Shown here: piece by piece, positions 24,812-32,883 of the stretch
Numbering within the stretch: the first letter of the stretch is position 1
Layout: each line of letters opens with the position of its first letter
From: DATCYZ01 sp036526195
Lineage (GTDB): Bacteria; Pseudomonadota; Gammaproteobacteria; Burkholderiales; SG8-39
DNA length: 47,664 nucleotides
NCBI GenBank assembly: GCA_036526195.1
Contig: DATCYZ010000002.1
Span: 1-47,664 of the forward strand
Direction of reading: 5' to 3'
Made by a program: the position numbers and the translations under genes
Notes under the pieces: generated by a model
What the model was told of the DNA's origin: nothing
The model's input: only the letters and a program-made list of their open reading frames with translations
Database searches by the model: none

Positions 24812-27800
24812 ATGAACGACCTGAGCCAGCCACGCGCGCCGCAGGGCGAATCCGCCGCCACGGGCGGGCGCCTTGCGCTGATGATCGACCTCGAGCGCTG
24901 CACCGGCTGCAAGAGCTGCGAGGCCGCCTGCAAGCAGGAGAACCAGCTCGGGCCGCTGGAGCACCGCAACAAGGTGGTGTGGCTCGGCGACACCGGGGCG
25001 CCGGATCTCGCCTTCCTCGCGCTCGCCTGCCAGCAGTGCGAGCGCCCGGCCTGCCTGCGCGCCTGCCCGGTCAACCCCAAGGCGATCGTCAAGGATCCCG
25101 CCACCGGGGTGGTGCGCGTGCTGGAAGACCGCTGCACCGGCTGCGGTGAATGCGTGATCGCCTGCCCGTACAGCGCCATGGGCTACGACGCCACCGGCCA
25201 CCATGCGGTGAAGTGCGACCTGTGCACCGACCGTCGCGCGGAAGGCCGCAACGAAGGCGGCGCCGCGGGCACGGTCACCACCGCCTGCGCCAGCGTCTGC
25301 CCGACGCGCGCCATCACCTTCGGGCCGCGCGACGAACTGCTCGCCCGGGCGCGCGACACCGGTCGCGAACGCCTCGACCTCGACCATTTCCTGCTCGGGC
25401 CGGCCACCGTGGTGCTGGCCTCGCTCGGCCGGCGCGCCACGGAGGGAAATGTTCCCGATCGGGAACTTTTTCCCGCCGCCGACGCCCGGCCGCGGGCCCG
25501 GCCGGCCTTTGTCGACGCGCCCCCGGCCAAGGCGGTGCTGTCCTCGACCACGCCGGCCTTTCCGTATCGCCTCGAGCGCGCCGAGGCGGTGCCGGACCGC
25601 ATGGTGCCGGGCGGCTGCAACATCTGCTTCAACTGCTGCAGCGCCAAGTTCCATTTCAAGGGCGAGCGGCTGGTGCGCATCACCGGCAACGACGAAGACC
25701 CGATCCTGCAGGGCCGCGTCTGCCCGAAATCACAGCTCACGCTGCAGCTCTACGACAGCCCGCACCGCCTGCTCTACCCGCAAAAGCGCGTCGGTGCGCG
25801 CGGCGAGAACCGCTTCGAGCGCATTTCCTGGGACCAGGCGCTGGACGAGATCGCGGCGAAGCTCGAGGGCGTGCGCGCGACCCACGGCACCGAGGCGCTG
25901 GCGCTGTTCATCGGCACGCGCACCGGCATGCTCGACTACCTCGGCAGCACGCGGCTGTTCGCGCAGCTGTGGGGCACGCCGAACCACGAGGGCACCGACC
26001 CGTTCTGCGCGGCGGCGAAAAATGTCGCCTTCGAGGTGACGCAGGGCCGCATCGGCAGCGGCAACAGCTATACGCCCACCGACATCGGCTCGGCGGAACT
26101 CTACGTCTACCTCGGCGACAACCAGGCCGAGACCCGGCCGGTGTATTTCGGGCTGGTGAACGAATGGCGCATCACCAACAAGGCGAAGATGGTGGTGATC
26201 GACCCGCGGCTCACCGCCACGGCGTCGAAGGCGGACCGGTGGCTGGCGATCCGCCCGGGCACCGACATGGCGCTCGGGCTCGCGCTCTCGCACCACATCC
26301 TCGCCAAAGACCTGCATGACGCGCGCTTCTGCGCCGACTGGGTCGTCGGCTTCGAGCGCTGGCGCGACTTCCTCTTCGAGCGCGGCTACTCGCCCGAGTG
26401 GGCGGAGCCCGTCACCGGCCTGCCGGCCGCGGAGATCCGCCGCCTTGCCGAGGAGATCGCCGCGGCCGACGGCTGCGTCATCTTCGCCAGCCGCGGCATC
26501 AACCAGCACACCAACGGCACCCAGACCAACCGCGTGCTGATGTTCCTCGCCGCGATCACCGGCAACTGGGGGCGACCGGGTGGGGCCTACTTCAACATGA
26601 GCGCCGGCACGCCGATCGCGCCGAATGCGCCGGCCGAACGCCGGCCGAAGATCTCGCAGCCGCGGGTGCGCCGCAGCCCCACCGGCTGGACCGAGGCGAT
26701 GCTGCACGGCAAGCCCTACCCGATCCGCGCGCTGATCGCCTGCAATAACCCGCTCGCGCAGTGGCCGGGCCAGAGCGCGGCGCGCGAGGCCTTCCTTGCG
26801 CTCGAGCTGCTGGTCCACATCGAGCTCTTCGCCAACGAGACCTCGGCCTACGCCGACTACCTGCTGCCCGCGGCCACCGGCATCGAGAAAGGCGAGATCG
26901 GCCGGGCAAACGACGACCGGCGCATCGTCTGGATCGACAAGATGATCGAGCCGCCCGGCGAGGCGAAGGCCGACACCTGGATCTGGGTGGAACTCGCGAA
27001 GCGCCTCGGTTTCGGCGACGTGCTGAAGGAAGAGTACAAGGACACCCGCGTGTTCTGGGACGAGGTCTGCATCGACAACGACCAGTTGCGCGGCGTGACG
27101 CAGAAGCGCCTGCACTCGGTGCCGCACCGCTGGGTGCGCTACCCGGTGGCGGACGAAGACGCGCCCGAGATCGAGACGCTGTACCTCGAGGGCACGACCG
27201 CCGTCGGCGCGCCCGCCGGGCACCGCTTCCCGACCGCGAGCGGCAAGCTGGAATTCTGGACCGAGGCGCTGGAGGCGAAGTTCAACGTGGTCGGCCTCTC
27301 TGCCCTGCCCGAGTTCTACGCCGAGCGAGAAGGTCTTGCGGACCTGCCGTACATGGAACTGCTCGATGCCGACGGCGACGCGGGCGTGGTCTCGCCCTTC
27401 TGCCGCCCGGACACCTCGAGCGCACGCGGTCGCATCATGCCCGGGAGCGCCGCTGCGCCCGGCGCGCGGCTGCGCGCGCAGGGCTTCGACACCGAGCTGG
27501 TCACCGGGCGCCCGCCGGCGGCGCACTTCCACAGCCTGACGCATTACTTCTGGCAGGCGCAGGAGATGTGGCCGGACCTGTACTGCCAGATCCACCCGGC
27601 GAAGGCGGCGGCGCTCGGCCTCGCCGACGGCGAGCGGGTGCGCGTCGAGACCGCGCACGGGTCCATCGAAGCCATGGCCTGGGTGCATGCCGGCATCCGC
27701 GAGACCGCGGTGTTCATCCCCATCGGCTGGGGCGAGCGCCAGCCCTACCACCCGTGGCGCTCGGTCAACTTCCTCACCGACACGACCCAGCGCGACCCGG

Positions 27801-27853
27801 TCAGCGACCAGACCAACCTCAAGGCGCTGCTCTGCCGCGTGTCTCGGGCGTGA
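24812..27853 (+). CDS. Ferredoxin-molybdopterin oxidoreductase fusion (DMSO reductase superfamily)
   Basis: This 1013-residue protein joins two subunits that are usually separate. Residues 25-170 are a DmsB/PsrB-like module with four [4Fe-4S] sites (Cys 30,33,36,40; 73,76,81,85; 108,111,114,118; 135,138,159,163). After a linker of about 90 residues, a molybdopterin catalytic subunit follows with its own [4Fe-4S] motif (Cys269, 272, 276, 304), Cys399 in GTDPFCAAAKN as probable Mo ligand, and a C-terminal cofactor-binding domain (about 880-1010). No Tat signal is present, so the enzyme should be cytoplasmic. The substrate is unknown; thiosulfate, polysulfide, tetrathionate, sulfite or arsenic chemistry are all used by related enzymes. 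It is coupled to the di-heme-like membrane gene upstream. Confidence 0.9.
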   Translation: MNDLSQPRAPQGESAATGGRLALMIDLERCTGCKSCEAACKQENQLGPLEHRNKVVWLGDTGAPDLAFLALACQQCERPACLRACPVNPKAIVKDPATGVVRVLEDRCTGCGECVIACPYSAMGYDATGHHAVKCDLCTDRRAEGRNEGGAAGTVTTACASVCPTRAITFGPRDELLARARDTGRERLDLDHFLLGPATVVLASLGRRATEGNVPDRELFPAADARPRARPAFVDAPPAKAVLSSTTPAFPYRLERAEAVPDRMVPGGCNICFNCCSAKFHFKGERLVRITGNDEDPILQGRVCPKSQLTLQLYDSPHRLLYPQKRVGARGENRFERISWDQALDEIAAKLEGVRATHGTEALALFIGTRTGMLDYLGSTRLFAQLWGTPNHEGTDPFCAAAKNVAFEVTQGRIGSGNSYTPTDIGSAELYVYLGDNQAETRPVYFGLVNEWRITNKAKMVVIDPRLTATASKADRWLAIRPGTDMALGLALSHHILAKDLHDARFCADWVVGFERWRDFLFERGYSPEWAEPVTGLPAAEIRRLAEEIAAADGCVIFASRGINQHTNGTQTNRVLMFLAAITGNWGRPGGAYFNMSAGTPIAPNAPAERRPKISQPRVRRSPTGWTEAMLHGKPYPIRALIACNNPLAQWPGQSAAREAFLALELLVHIELFANETSAYADYLLPAATGIEKGEIGRANDDRRIVWIDKMIEPPGEAKADTWIWVELAKRLGFGDVLKEEYKDTRVFWDEVCIDNDQLRGVTQKRLHSVPHRWVRYPVADEDAPEIETLYLEGTTAVGAPAGHRFPTASGKLEFWTEALEAKFNVVGLSALPEFYAEREGLADLPYMELLDADGDAGVVSPFCRPDTSSARGRIMPGSAAAPGARLRAQGFDTELVTGRPPAAHFHSLTHYFWQAQEMWPDLYCQIHPAKAAALGLADGERVRVETAHGSIEAMAWVHAGIRETAVFIPIGWGERQPYHPWRSVNFLTDTTQRDPVSDQTNLKALLCRVSRA

Positions 27854-27888
27854 AAAGCAGAGCCTGTTTCTTCGCGCGGGCCGTCGCG

Positions 27889-27971
27889 AAAAAAGGGGTC
27901 TGACCCCTTTTCCTGAAGGACGGCGCCTGTCCGTCCCGGCGCTCCCGGAAAAGGGGTCAGACCCCATTTTC
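27889..27971. repeat. Paired GGGGTC-N-GACCCC palindromes (BIME-like unit)
   Basis: Two palindromes in opposite orientation, AAAAGGGGTC-T-GACCCCTTTT (27891-27911) and AAAAGGGGTCAGACCCC with ATTTT (27949-27970), flank a 37-bp spacer that starts CCTGAAGGACGGCGCC. The same arrangement with 33 of 37 spacer bases identical is at 45672-45754. The first palindrome could also act as a terminator for the oxidoreductase gene. The rest of the 190-bp gap to livK holds the livK terminator. Confidence 0.9.
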
Positions 27972-27992
27972 TTCCGCCCACTTGGAGTCATG

Positions 27993-28018
27993 AAAAAGGC
28001 CGCCCGGAGGCGGCCTTT
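27993..28018 (-). terminator. Rho-independent terminator of the liv operon
   Basis: A perfect 10-bp stem, AAAGGCCGCC (27995-28004) with GGCGGCCTTT (28009-28018), closes a 4-base loop. On the minus strand it is followed by a run of five T, 26 bp after the livK stop. This is the strongest terminator in the window. Confidence 0.9.
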
Positions 28019-28043
28019 CCTGCTGCTGAACCTGCCCCGAGGC

Positions 28044-29255
28044 TTACGGGCAGATGACTTCGCCGAACAACTCCCACTTCTTGCCGTCGAACTTCGCCAG
28101 CTTCTGGCACTCGATGGGGAAGAAGTTGGTCGGGCTGGTGTCGATCTTCACGCCCGGGAGCGCCATCGGGAATTCCATCGCCTTCAGGTTGGAGGCCACC
28201 TTCATGATGTTGGCGCGCGTCAGGTCGTTGCCGGCCCGCTTCAGCACCTCGGTCATGGTGTAGGCCACCGAATACCCGTAGACATTGAAGCTGCTCTTCT
28301 TGTCGCCGTCCGGGTAGTACTTGTCCATCCATGCGTTCCACGCAATGTAGTCCGCGTCCTTGTGCCATTGCGGATCGGTCGCGTCCTTGATGTACGCGGA
28401 GGTGATCAGGCCCACCGACTTGTCCAGCCCCGCCGGCGTGAGCACCGCGCCGACCGAGGACGAGACGTTGTTCAGCAGGTGCAGCGGCTTCCAGCCGATG
28501 TCGGCCGCCTTACGGATGGCCTGCGCGGCGAACTTCGGCGTGGTGATGTTGAAGAAGACGTCCGCGCCGGTGTCCTTGAGCTTGATGATCTGCGAGTCCA
28601 CCGTCGGGTCGGTCACTTCGTACGGAAGCTGCGCGACCACCATGGTCTTCGCCTTCGGACCCAGGGCATCGAGGAAGCCGTGCAGGTAATCCTTGCCGTA
28701 GTCGTCGTTCTGGTAAAGGATCGCGATCTTCGCGTTCGGCTTCTCCTTCTCGAGATAGCGGACGTAGATCTTCGACTCGCTCGGGTACGAGGGCTGCCAG
28801 CCCATCGTCCACGGGAACTCCTTCGGATTGCCCCACTTCGACGCCCCGGTCGCCACGAACAGGTGCGGCACCTTCTTCTGGTTCATGTACTTGTGGATCG
28901 CCGAGTTGGTCGGCGTGCCGAGCGACTGGAACACCAGCAGCACCTGCTCCTGCTCGACCAGCTTTCTCGTCTGCTCCACGGTCTTGGGCGGGCTGTAGCC
29001 GTCGTCCAGGCTGATGTAGTTGATCTTGCGGCCGTTGACCCCGCCCTGGTCGTTCACCATGCGGAAGTAGTTGCCGATCGCCTTGCCGATGGTGCCGTAG
29101 GCGGACGCGGGTCCGCTGTACGGGTTGGTGTTGCCGATCTTGATTTCCTTGTCGCTCGCGCCCGGGTCGTACTTGTTCTGCGCGGCCGCATGGCCGTAAG
29201 CAAGCGCCACGGCAAGCGCCGTGGCCGTAACCACGAAATTCCTCCGATTCAACAT
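28044..29255 (-). CDS. livK: ABC transporter substrate-binding protein, LivK/branched-chain amino acid type
   Basis: This 403-residue periplasmic binding protein starts with a signal peptide (MLNRRNFVVTATALAVALAY, cleavage near AAA-Q at 25-26), then a type I periplasmic-binding fold (IKIGNTNPYSGPASAYG, IAILYQNDDYGKDYLHG). It is the last gene of the livGFHMK set. Its ribosome-binding site AAAGGAGG is the best in the window, as suits an abundant periplasmic protein. Related proteins bind branched-chain amino acids, amides or aromatic acids, so the ligand is not settled. Confidence 0.9.
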   Translation of the reverse strand: MLNRRNFVVTATALAVALAYGHAAAQNKYDPGASDKEIKIGNTNPYSGPASAYGTIGKAIGNYFRMVNDQGGVNGRKINYISLDDGYSPPKTVEQTRKLVEQEQVLLVFQSLGTPTNSAIHKYMNQKKVPHLFVATGASKWGNPKEFPWTMGWQPSYPSESKIYVRYLEKEKPNAKIAILYQNDDYGKDYLHGFLDALGPKAKTMVVAQLPYEVTDPTVDSQIIKLKDTGADVFFNITTPKFAAQAIRKAADIGWKPLHLLNNVSSSVGAVLTPAGLDKSVGLITSAYIKDATDPQWHKDADYIAWNAWMDKYYPDGDKKSSFNVYGYSVAYTMTEVLKRAGNDLTRANIMKVASNLKAMEFPMALPGVKIDTSPTNFFPIECQKLAKFDGKKWELFGEVICP

Positions 29256-29261
29256 GGTGTT

Positions 29262-29269
29262 CCTCCTTT
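29262..29269 (-). promoter_or_regulatory. Strong ribosome-binding site of livK
   Basis: AAAGGAGG on the minus strand stands six bases before the livK ATG, a near-perfect match to the 16S rRNA tail. It would raise the binding protein above the membrane subunits made from the same message. Confidence 0.8.
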
Positions 29270-29312
29270 CAGGGCTTTGACTTCACGCGAATGCATCGGA
29301 ATCCGTGCCCCC

Positions 29313-30326
29313 TCAGGCCGGACCGCGACGCCGCTGCCACCAAGCATAAACCATCCTGAGAAATCCCCAGATGCCTGCCGGCATGAAATACATGAACAGA
29401 ATCAGGAAAGTGCCGTAGATCGCCCAGGGCGCCGCCTTGGAGATGTTTTCCGCGACGTTCGGGATGAAAACGATGAAGATGCCGCCGAAAATCGCCCCCG
29501 GAATCGAGCCGATGCCGCCAATCACCATGCCGACGAGAATCGCGACGGAAAGGAAAAATGTGAAGCTGTCCGGCGCAACGAAGGCGATGGCGATCGCCCC
29601 CAGCGCCCCGGCCACGCCGGTGTAGAGCGCGCTCACCCCGAAGGTGAGCGACTTGTAGAGCGCGGTGTCGATGCCCATGGCGCCGGCCGCGATCGGATTG
29701 TCGCGGATCGCCTTGAGCGCCCGCCCGGTACGGCCGCGCAGCAGGTTCCAGGCACAGGCGAACAACGCGAGCAAGATCACGAAGGAGAAGTAATAGAGCC
29801 ACTTGTCGGCCGAGAGCGGCAGGCCCAGGGGGGCGTCGGGTTTCATGATCACCACGCCCTGCACGCCACCGGTCCACTTGGCGAAGGCGTCGTACTTGAG
29901 GATCTGCGGCGTGGCAATCGACAGCGCAAAGGTGGCGAGCGCAAGGTACAGGCCCTCGAGCCGCAACGCAGGCAGGCCGAAGAGGAACCCCGCGACGAGG
30001 CACACCACGCCAGCCACGGGAATCGTCCAGTAATAGGCGATGGCCCACTGGTCCATCATGATCGCGGCGGTGTACGCGCCGATGGCGTAGAAGGCGCTGT
30101 GGCCGAGCGAGAACTGGCCGTTGAAGCCGGTGAGGATGTTCAGGCCCAGCACGGCAATGGCGTAGATCAGCACCAGCGTGAACTGGAAGGTGCGGTAATC
30201 GGTGATGAGGGCCGGAATCGCCAGGCCCGCAAGCACCGCGACGGCGATGCCGATCCCCTGCAGGCGCGTGAGCTTCGCGCCTGAGGCGTAGGCGGCCATC
30301 TCGCGTGGTCCGATCGGTGCGCGCAT
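29313..30326 (-). CDS. livM: Branched-chain-type ABC transporter permease LivM
   Basis: This 337-residue permease has about ten membrane helices and the LivM coupling segment, with GLNILTGFNGQFSLGHSAFYAIGAYT in the first half (shown in part: FSLGHSAFYAIGAYT) and the EAA-like loop GRALKAIRDNPIAAGAMGID. It forms the inner-membrane channel with LivH. The ATG at 30326 lies four bases after the livH stop, and a longer frame overlapping livH is not needed. Confidence 0.92.
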   Translation of the reverse strand: MRAPIGPREMAAYASGAKLTRLQGIGIAVAVLAGLAIPALITDYRTFQFTLVLIYAIAVLGLNILTGFNGQFSLGHSAFYAIGAYTAAIMMDQWAIAYYWTIPVAGVVCLVAGFLFGLPALRLEGLYLALATFALSIATPQILKYDAFAKWTGGVQGVVIMKPDAPLGLPLSADKWLYYFSFVILLALFACAWNLLRGRTGRALKAIRDNPIAAGAMGIDTALYKSLTFGVSALYTGVAGALGAIAIAFVAPDSFTFFLSVAILVGMVIGGIGSIPGAIFGGIFIVFIPNVAENISKAAPWAIYGTFLILFMYFMPAGIWGFLRMVYAWWQRRRGPA

Positions 30327-30330
30327 CGCT

Positions 30331-31209
30331 CTATACCCTCTTGACCACGACATGGCCCCACAATCCGCTCGGCCTGAACACCAGCACCGCGATGATCAGC
30401 ACCAGCGCCACCGAGAGCTTGAGTTCATGCCCGATGAAGGGCACGTAGGTGCCGATCATGTTCTCGATCACGCCCACCATGAAGCCGCCCATCACCGCCC
30501 CCACCGGGTTGGTGATGCCGCCGAGCAACGCCCCGGCAAAGCCGTAGAGCAGCATGCTGATCATCATGTTCGGCTCGAGGAAGACGATGGGCGCGACCAG
30601 CATGCCGGCCACCGCGCCGATGGCGGCCGCGAGGCCCCAGCCCAGCGCCAGCATCCAGCCCACGCGCACCCCCACCAGGCGCGCCGAGTCCGGGTTCTGC
30701 GCCGCGGCGCGCATCGCCAGCCCAAGGGGCGTAAAGCGGAAGAACATGAACACCAGCCCGAGCACGACCAGGGTCACAGCGATCACGCCGAGGTCGTGGG
30801 TGCCGATGAACTTGTTGCCGAACACCGGTTCCTTGGGGAACGGGCTCGGGAAGGGCTTGATGGTGAAGTCCCAGATCCAGCCGGCGAGCGAGTTGAAGAT
30901 CGTCAGCAGGCCGATGAAGACGATGACCTCGTTCAGCACCGAGGTGCCCTCCACCGGCCGCACGATGATGCGCTCGATCAGCACCCCGCCGACGAAGGAA
31001 ATCAGCATGGTCGCGAGGAAGGCCCACCAGTAGGGAAAGCCCGCCGAGATCAGCGTGAAGGCAATGTAGGTCGAGAACATCGCCATCTCGCCCTGCGCGA
31101 AGTTCAGGTGGTCAGTCGCCTGGTAGATCATCACCACCGCGAGCGCGATGCAGGCATAGATGCCGCCGAAGGCGAGGCCCGCGAAGAACTGCTGGAGGAA
31201 GAGATCCAT
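30331..31209 (-). CDS. livH: Branched-chain-type ABC transporter permease LivH
   Basis: This 292-residue permease has about eight membrane helices. The N-terminus (LQQFFAGLAFGGIYACIALAVVMIY) and the coupling loop TPLGLAMRAAAQNPDSARLVGV are typical of LivH. It pairs with LivM in the inner membrane. Nine bases separate it from the livF stop upstream, in keeping with one operon. Confidence 0.93.
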   Translation of the reverse strand: MDLFLQQFFAGLAFGGIYACIALAVVMIYQATDHLNFAQGEMAMFSTYIAFTLISAGFPYWWAFLATMLISFVGGVLIERIIVRPVEGTSVLNEVIVFIGLLTIFNSLAGWIWDFTIKPFPSPFPKEPVFGNKFIGTHDLGVIAVTLVVLGLVFMFFRFTPLGLAMRAAAQNPDSARLVGVRVGWMLALGWGLAAAIGAVAGMLVAPIVFLEPNMMISMLLYGFAGALLGGITNPVGAVMGGFMVGVIENMIGTYVPFIGHELKLSVALVLIIAVLVFRPSGLWGHVVVKRV

Positions 31210-31218
31210 GGCCCGGTC

Positions 31219-31932
31219 CTAGTATCCGAGGTACGCCTTGCGCACCGATTCGTCCTGCCCGATCTCCTTCGCGGTGCCGTGCATGACGATGCGCCCCGTC
31301 TCGAGCAGGTAGGCGTGGGCGGCGATGCCGAGCGCGAGCGAGGCGTTCTGCTCGACCACCAGCATGCTCACCTTGCGCTCCTTGTTGATGTTGCCGAGGA
31401 TCTCGAACAGTTCCTCGGTCAGGTTCGGCGCGAGGCCGAAGGACGGCTCGTCGAGCAGCATCAGGCGCGGGCGCATCATCAGCGCGCGCCCGACCGCGAG
31501 CATCTGCTGCTCGCCGCCGGAGAGCGTGCCGGCCTGCTGCGCGCGGCGCTCCTTGAGGCGCGGGAAGTACTCGAACACCCGGCCCAGGTCCTCGGCGACG
31601 CCGGCGGCGTCGCCGCGCGTGTACGCGCCGAGCCGGAGGTTGTCCTCGGTGGACAGGCGCACGAAGGTGCCGCGGCCCTCGGGCACGTGCGCGATGCCGT
31701 GGCGCACGATGGTCTCGGTGGCCTTGCCCGCCACCTGCGCGCCGGAAATGGTCACGCTGCCCGTGGTGCGCACCATGCCGCAGATGGCGCGCAGCGTGGT
31801 GGTCTTACCGGCGCCGTTCGCGCCGAGGATGGTCGTGATGCCGCCCTCGTCCAGCGTGAACGACAGGCCACGCAGCACCTGCGTCTGGCCGTAGAAGGCC
31901 TCGAGATTCGCGACTTCGAGCAGCGCGGCCAT
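31219..31932 (-). CDS. livF: ABC transporter ATP-binding protein LivF
   Basis: This 237-residue ATPase has Walker A GANGAGKTT, the signature LSGGEQQMLAVGRAL, Walker B LMLLDEPSFGLAP and the H-loop region replaced by VVEQNASLAL as in LivF proteins. It energises import with LivG. The ATG shares one base with the livG stop (TGATG), so the two are translated together. Confidence 0.94.
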   Translation of the reverse strand: MAALLEVANLEAFYGQTQVLRGLSFTLDEGGITTILGANGAGKTTTLRAICGMVRTTGSVTISGAQVAGKATETIVRHGIAHVPEGRGTFVRLSTEDNLRLGAYTRGDAAGVAEDLGRVFEYFPRLKERRAQQAGTLSGGEQQMLAVGRALMMRPRLMLLDEPSFGLAPNLTEELFEILGNINKERKVSMLVVEQNASLALGIAAHAYLLETGRIVMHGTAKEIGQDESVRKAYLGY

Positions 31933-32735
31933 CAGTTCTTGCCCTTGCCGAGGTAGGCGTGCACCACTTCCGCGTTCTTCTGCACTTCCGCCGGCGTGCC
32001 CTCGGCGATCTTGCTGCCGAAGTTGAGCACCACGACGTGCTCGGAGATCGCCATGACCAGGCTCATGTGGTGCTCGACCAGCAGCACCGTGACCTTGCGC
32101 TCGTCGCGGATCCTCTGGAACAGCTTGCCGAGCGAATCGACTTCCTCGTGGTTCAGGCCGCCGGCCGGTTCGTCGAGCAGCAGGAGTTTCGGCTCGCTGG
32201 CGAGCGCGCGCGCGAGTTCGACGCGCTTTTGCGTGCCGAAGGGCAGCGCCGCCACCGGGATGTGCGAAACCCCGGTGAGGTCCAGGTACTCGAGCAGGTC
32301 CCAGGCGCGCGCCTCGATCTCGCGTTCCTCGTTCTGCACCCAGGGCAGGCGCAGCGCGTTCGAAAGAAAGTCCGTGCGGCCGCGGCAGTGCGCGCCCACC
32401 TTCACGTTGTCGAGCACCGTGAGGCGCGAAAAAAGCGCCAGATTCTGGAAGGTGCGGCCGATGCCGAGGTGGGCGATGCGGTGCGGCGCCGTGGCGAGGA
32501 TCGAGTCGCCTTCGAAGCGGATGTCGCCGCTGGAGGGCACGTACAGGCGGCTCAGGCAGTTGAACAGCGTGGTCTTGCCGGCGCCGTTCGGGCCGATCAG
32601 GCCGAGGATGCCGCCGCGCGGCACGTCGAAGGACACGGCATCGAGCGCAACGATGCCGCCGAACTTCACGGTGACGTCGCGCACCTCGAGAATGCTGCCG
32701 GTGGCGGCCACCGGCGCGGCGGACGCAGCGCTCAT
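31932..32735 (-). CDS. livG: ABC transporter ATP-binding protein LivG
   Basis: This 267-residue ATPase has Walker A GPNGAGKTT, the LivG-type signature LPFGTQKRVELARAL, Walker B LLLLDEPAGGLN and H-loop LLVEHHM. It is the first full gene of the transporter set. The start at 32735 fits the family, but its own ribosome-binding site is weak. It overlaps by four bases the stop of a 21-codon open frame that has a very good one, so translation may depend on that leader. Confidence 0.93.
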   Translation of the reverse strand: MSAASAAPVAATGSILEVRDVTVKFGGIVALDAVSFDVPRGGILGLIGPNGAGKTTLFNCLSRLYVPSSGDIRFEGDSILATAPHRIAHLGIGRTFQNLALFSRLTVLDNVKVGAHCRGRTDFLSNALRLPWVQNEEREIEARAWDLLEYLDLTGVSHIPVAALPFGTQKRVELARALASEPKLLLLDEPAGGLNHEEVDSLGKLFQRIRDERKVTVLLVEHHMSLVMAISEHVVVLNFGSKIAEGTPAEVQKNAEVVHAYLGKGKN

Positions 32736-32797
32736 CGCGCCTGTCCGGGCCGCAACATGGCCTGCACCGCCCCGCACGGCCTGATGCCCACTCCCAT
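32732..32797 (-). CDS. Possible 21-residue leader sORF coupled to livG
   Basis: An ATG at 32797 is preceded by GGGAGG with six bases between GGAGG (32804-32808) and the ATG. It opens a frame of 21 codons (MGVGIRPCGAVQAM...) whose TGA overlaps the livG ATG as ATGA. There is no run of regulatory codons such as leucine, so it is not a typical attenuator; it may only load ribosomes for livG. It could also be chance. Confidence 0.4.
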   Translation of the reverse strand: MGVGIRPCGAVQAMLRPGQAR

Positions 32798-32837
32798 GGA
32801 CTTCCTCCCACCCGCCGAGCGGGTCTCCGGGGCGAAG

Positions 32838-32865
32838 ATTAACCCGCCCCCGCGAAAACTTGCAA
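32838..32865 (-). promoter_or_regulatory. Candidate promoter of the liv operon
   Basis: On the minus strand TTGCAA (32865-32860) and GTTAAT (32843-32838) are 16 bases apart. Each matches the sigma-70 consensus at four of six bases. It lies upstream of the leader sORF and livG in the 148-bp gap after the dehydrogenase gene. Confidence 0.35.
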
Positions 32866-32883
32866 AGCCTTATGCGCGAACCC

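Noticed and set aside
24812..24900. Tat signal on the molybdopterin fusion
   Set aside because: The N-terminus has no twin-arginine and hydrophobic stretch; the ferredoxin module starts by residue 25.
27687..30284. An 865-codon open frame on the plus strand covering the repeat pair and livK/livM
   Set aside because: It lies opposite livK and livM, which have clear family motifs; long antisense frames are common at this GC content, and its residue make-up (Arg, His, Ala rich) is typical of such shadows.
31219..32811. A 530-codon frame that looks like a LivG-LivF fusion
   Set aside because: Only the livF part is in the true frame; the upstream part is livG read in another frame. livG and livF are two genes overlapping by one base.
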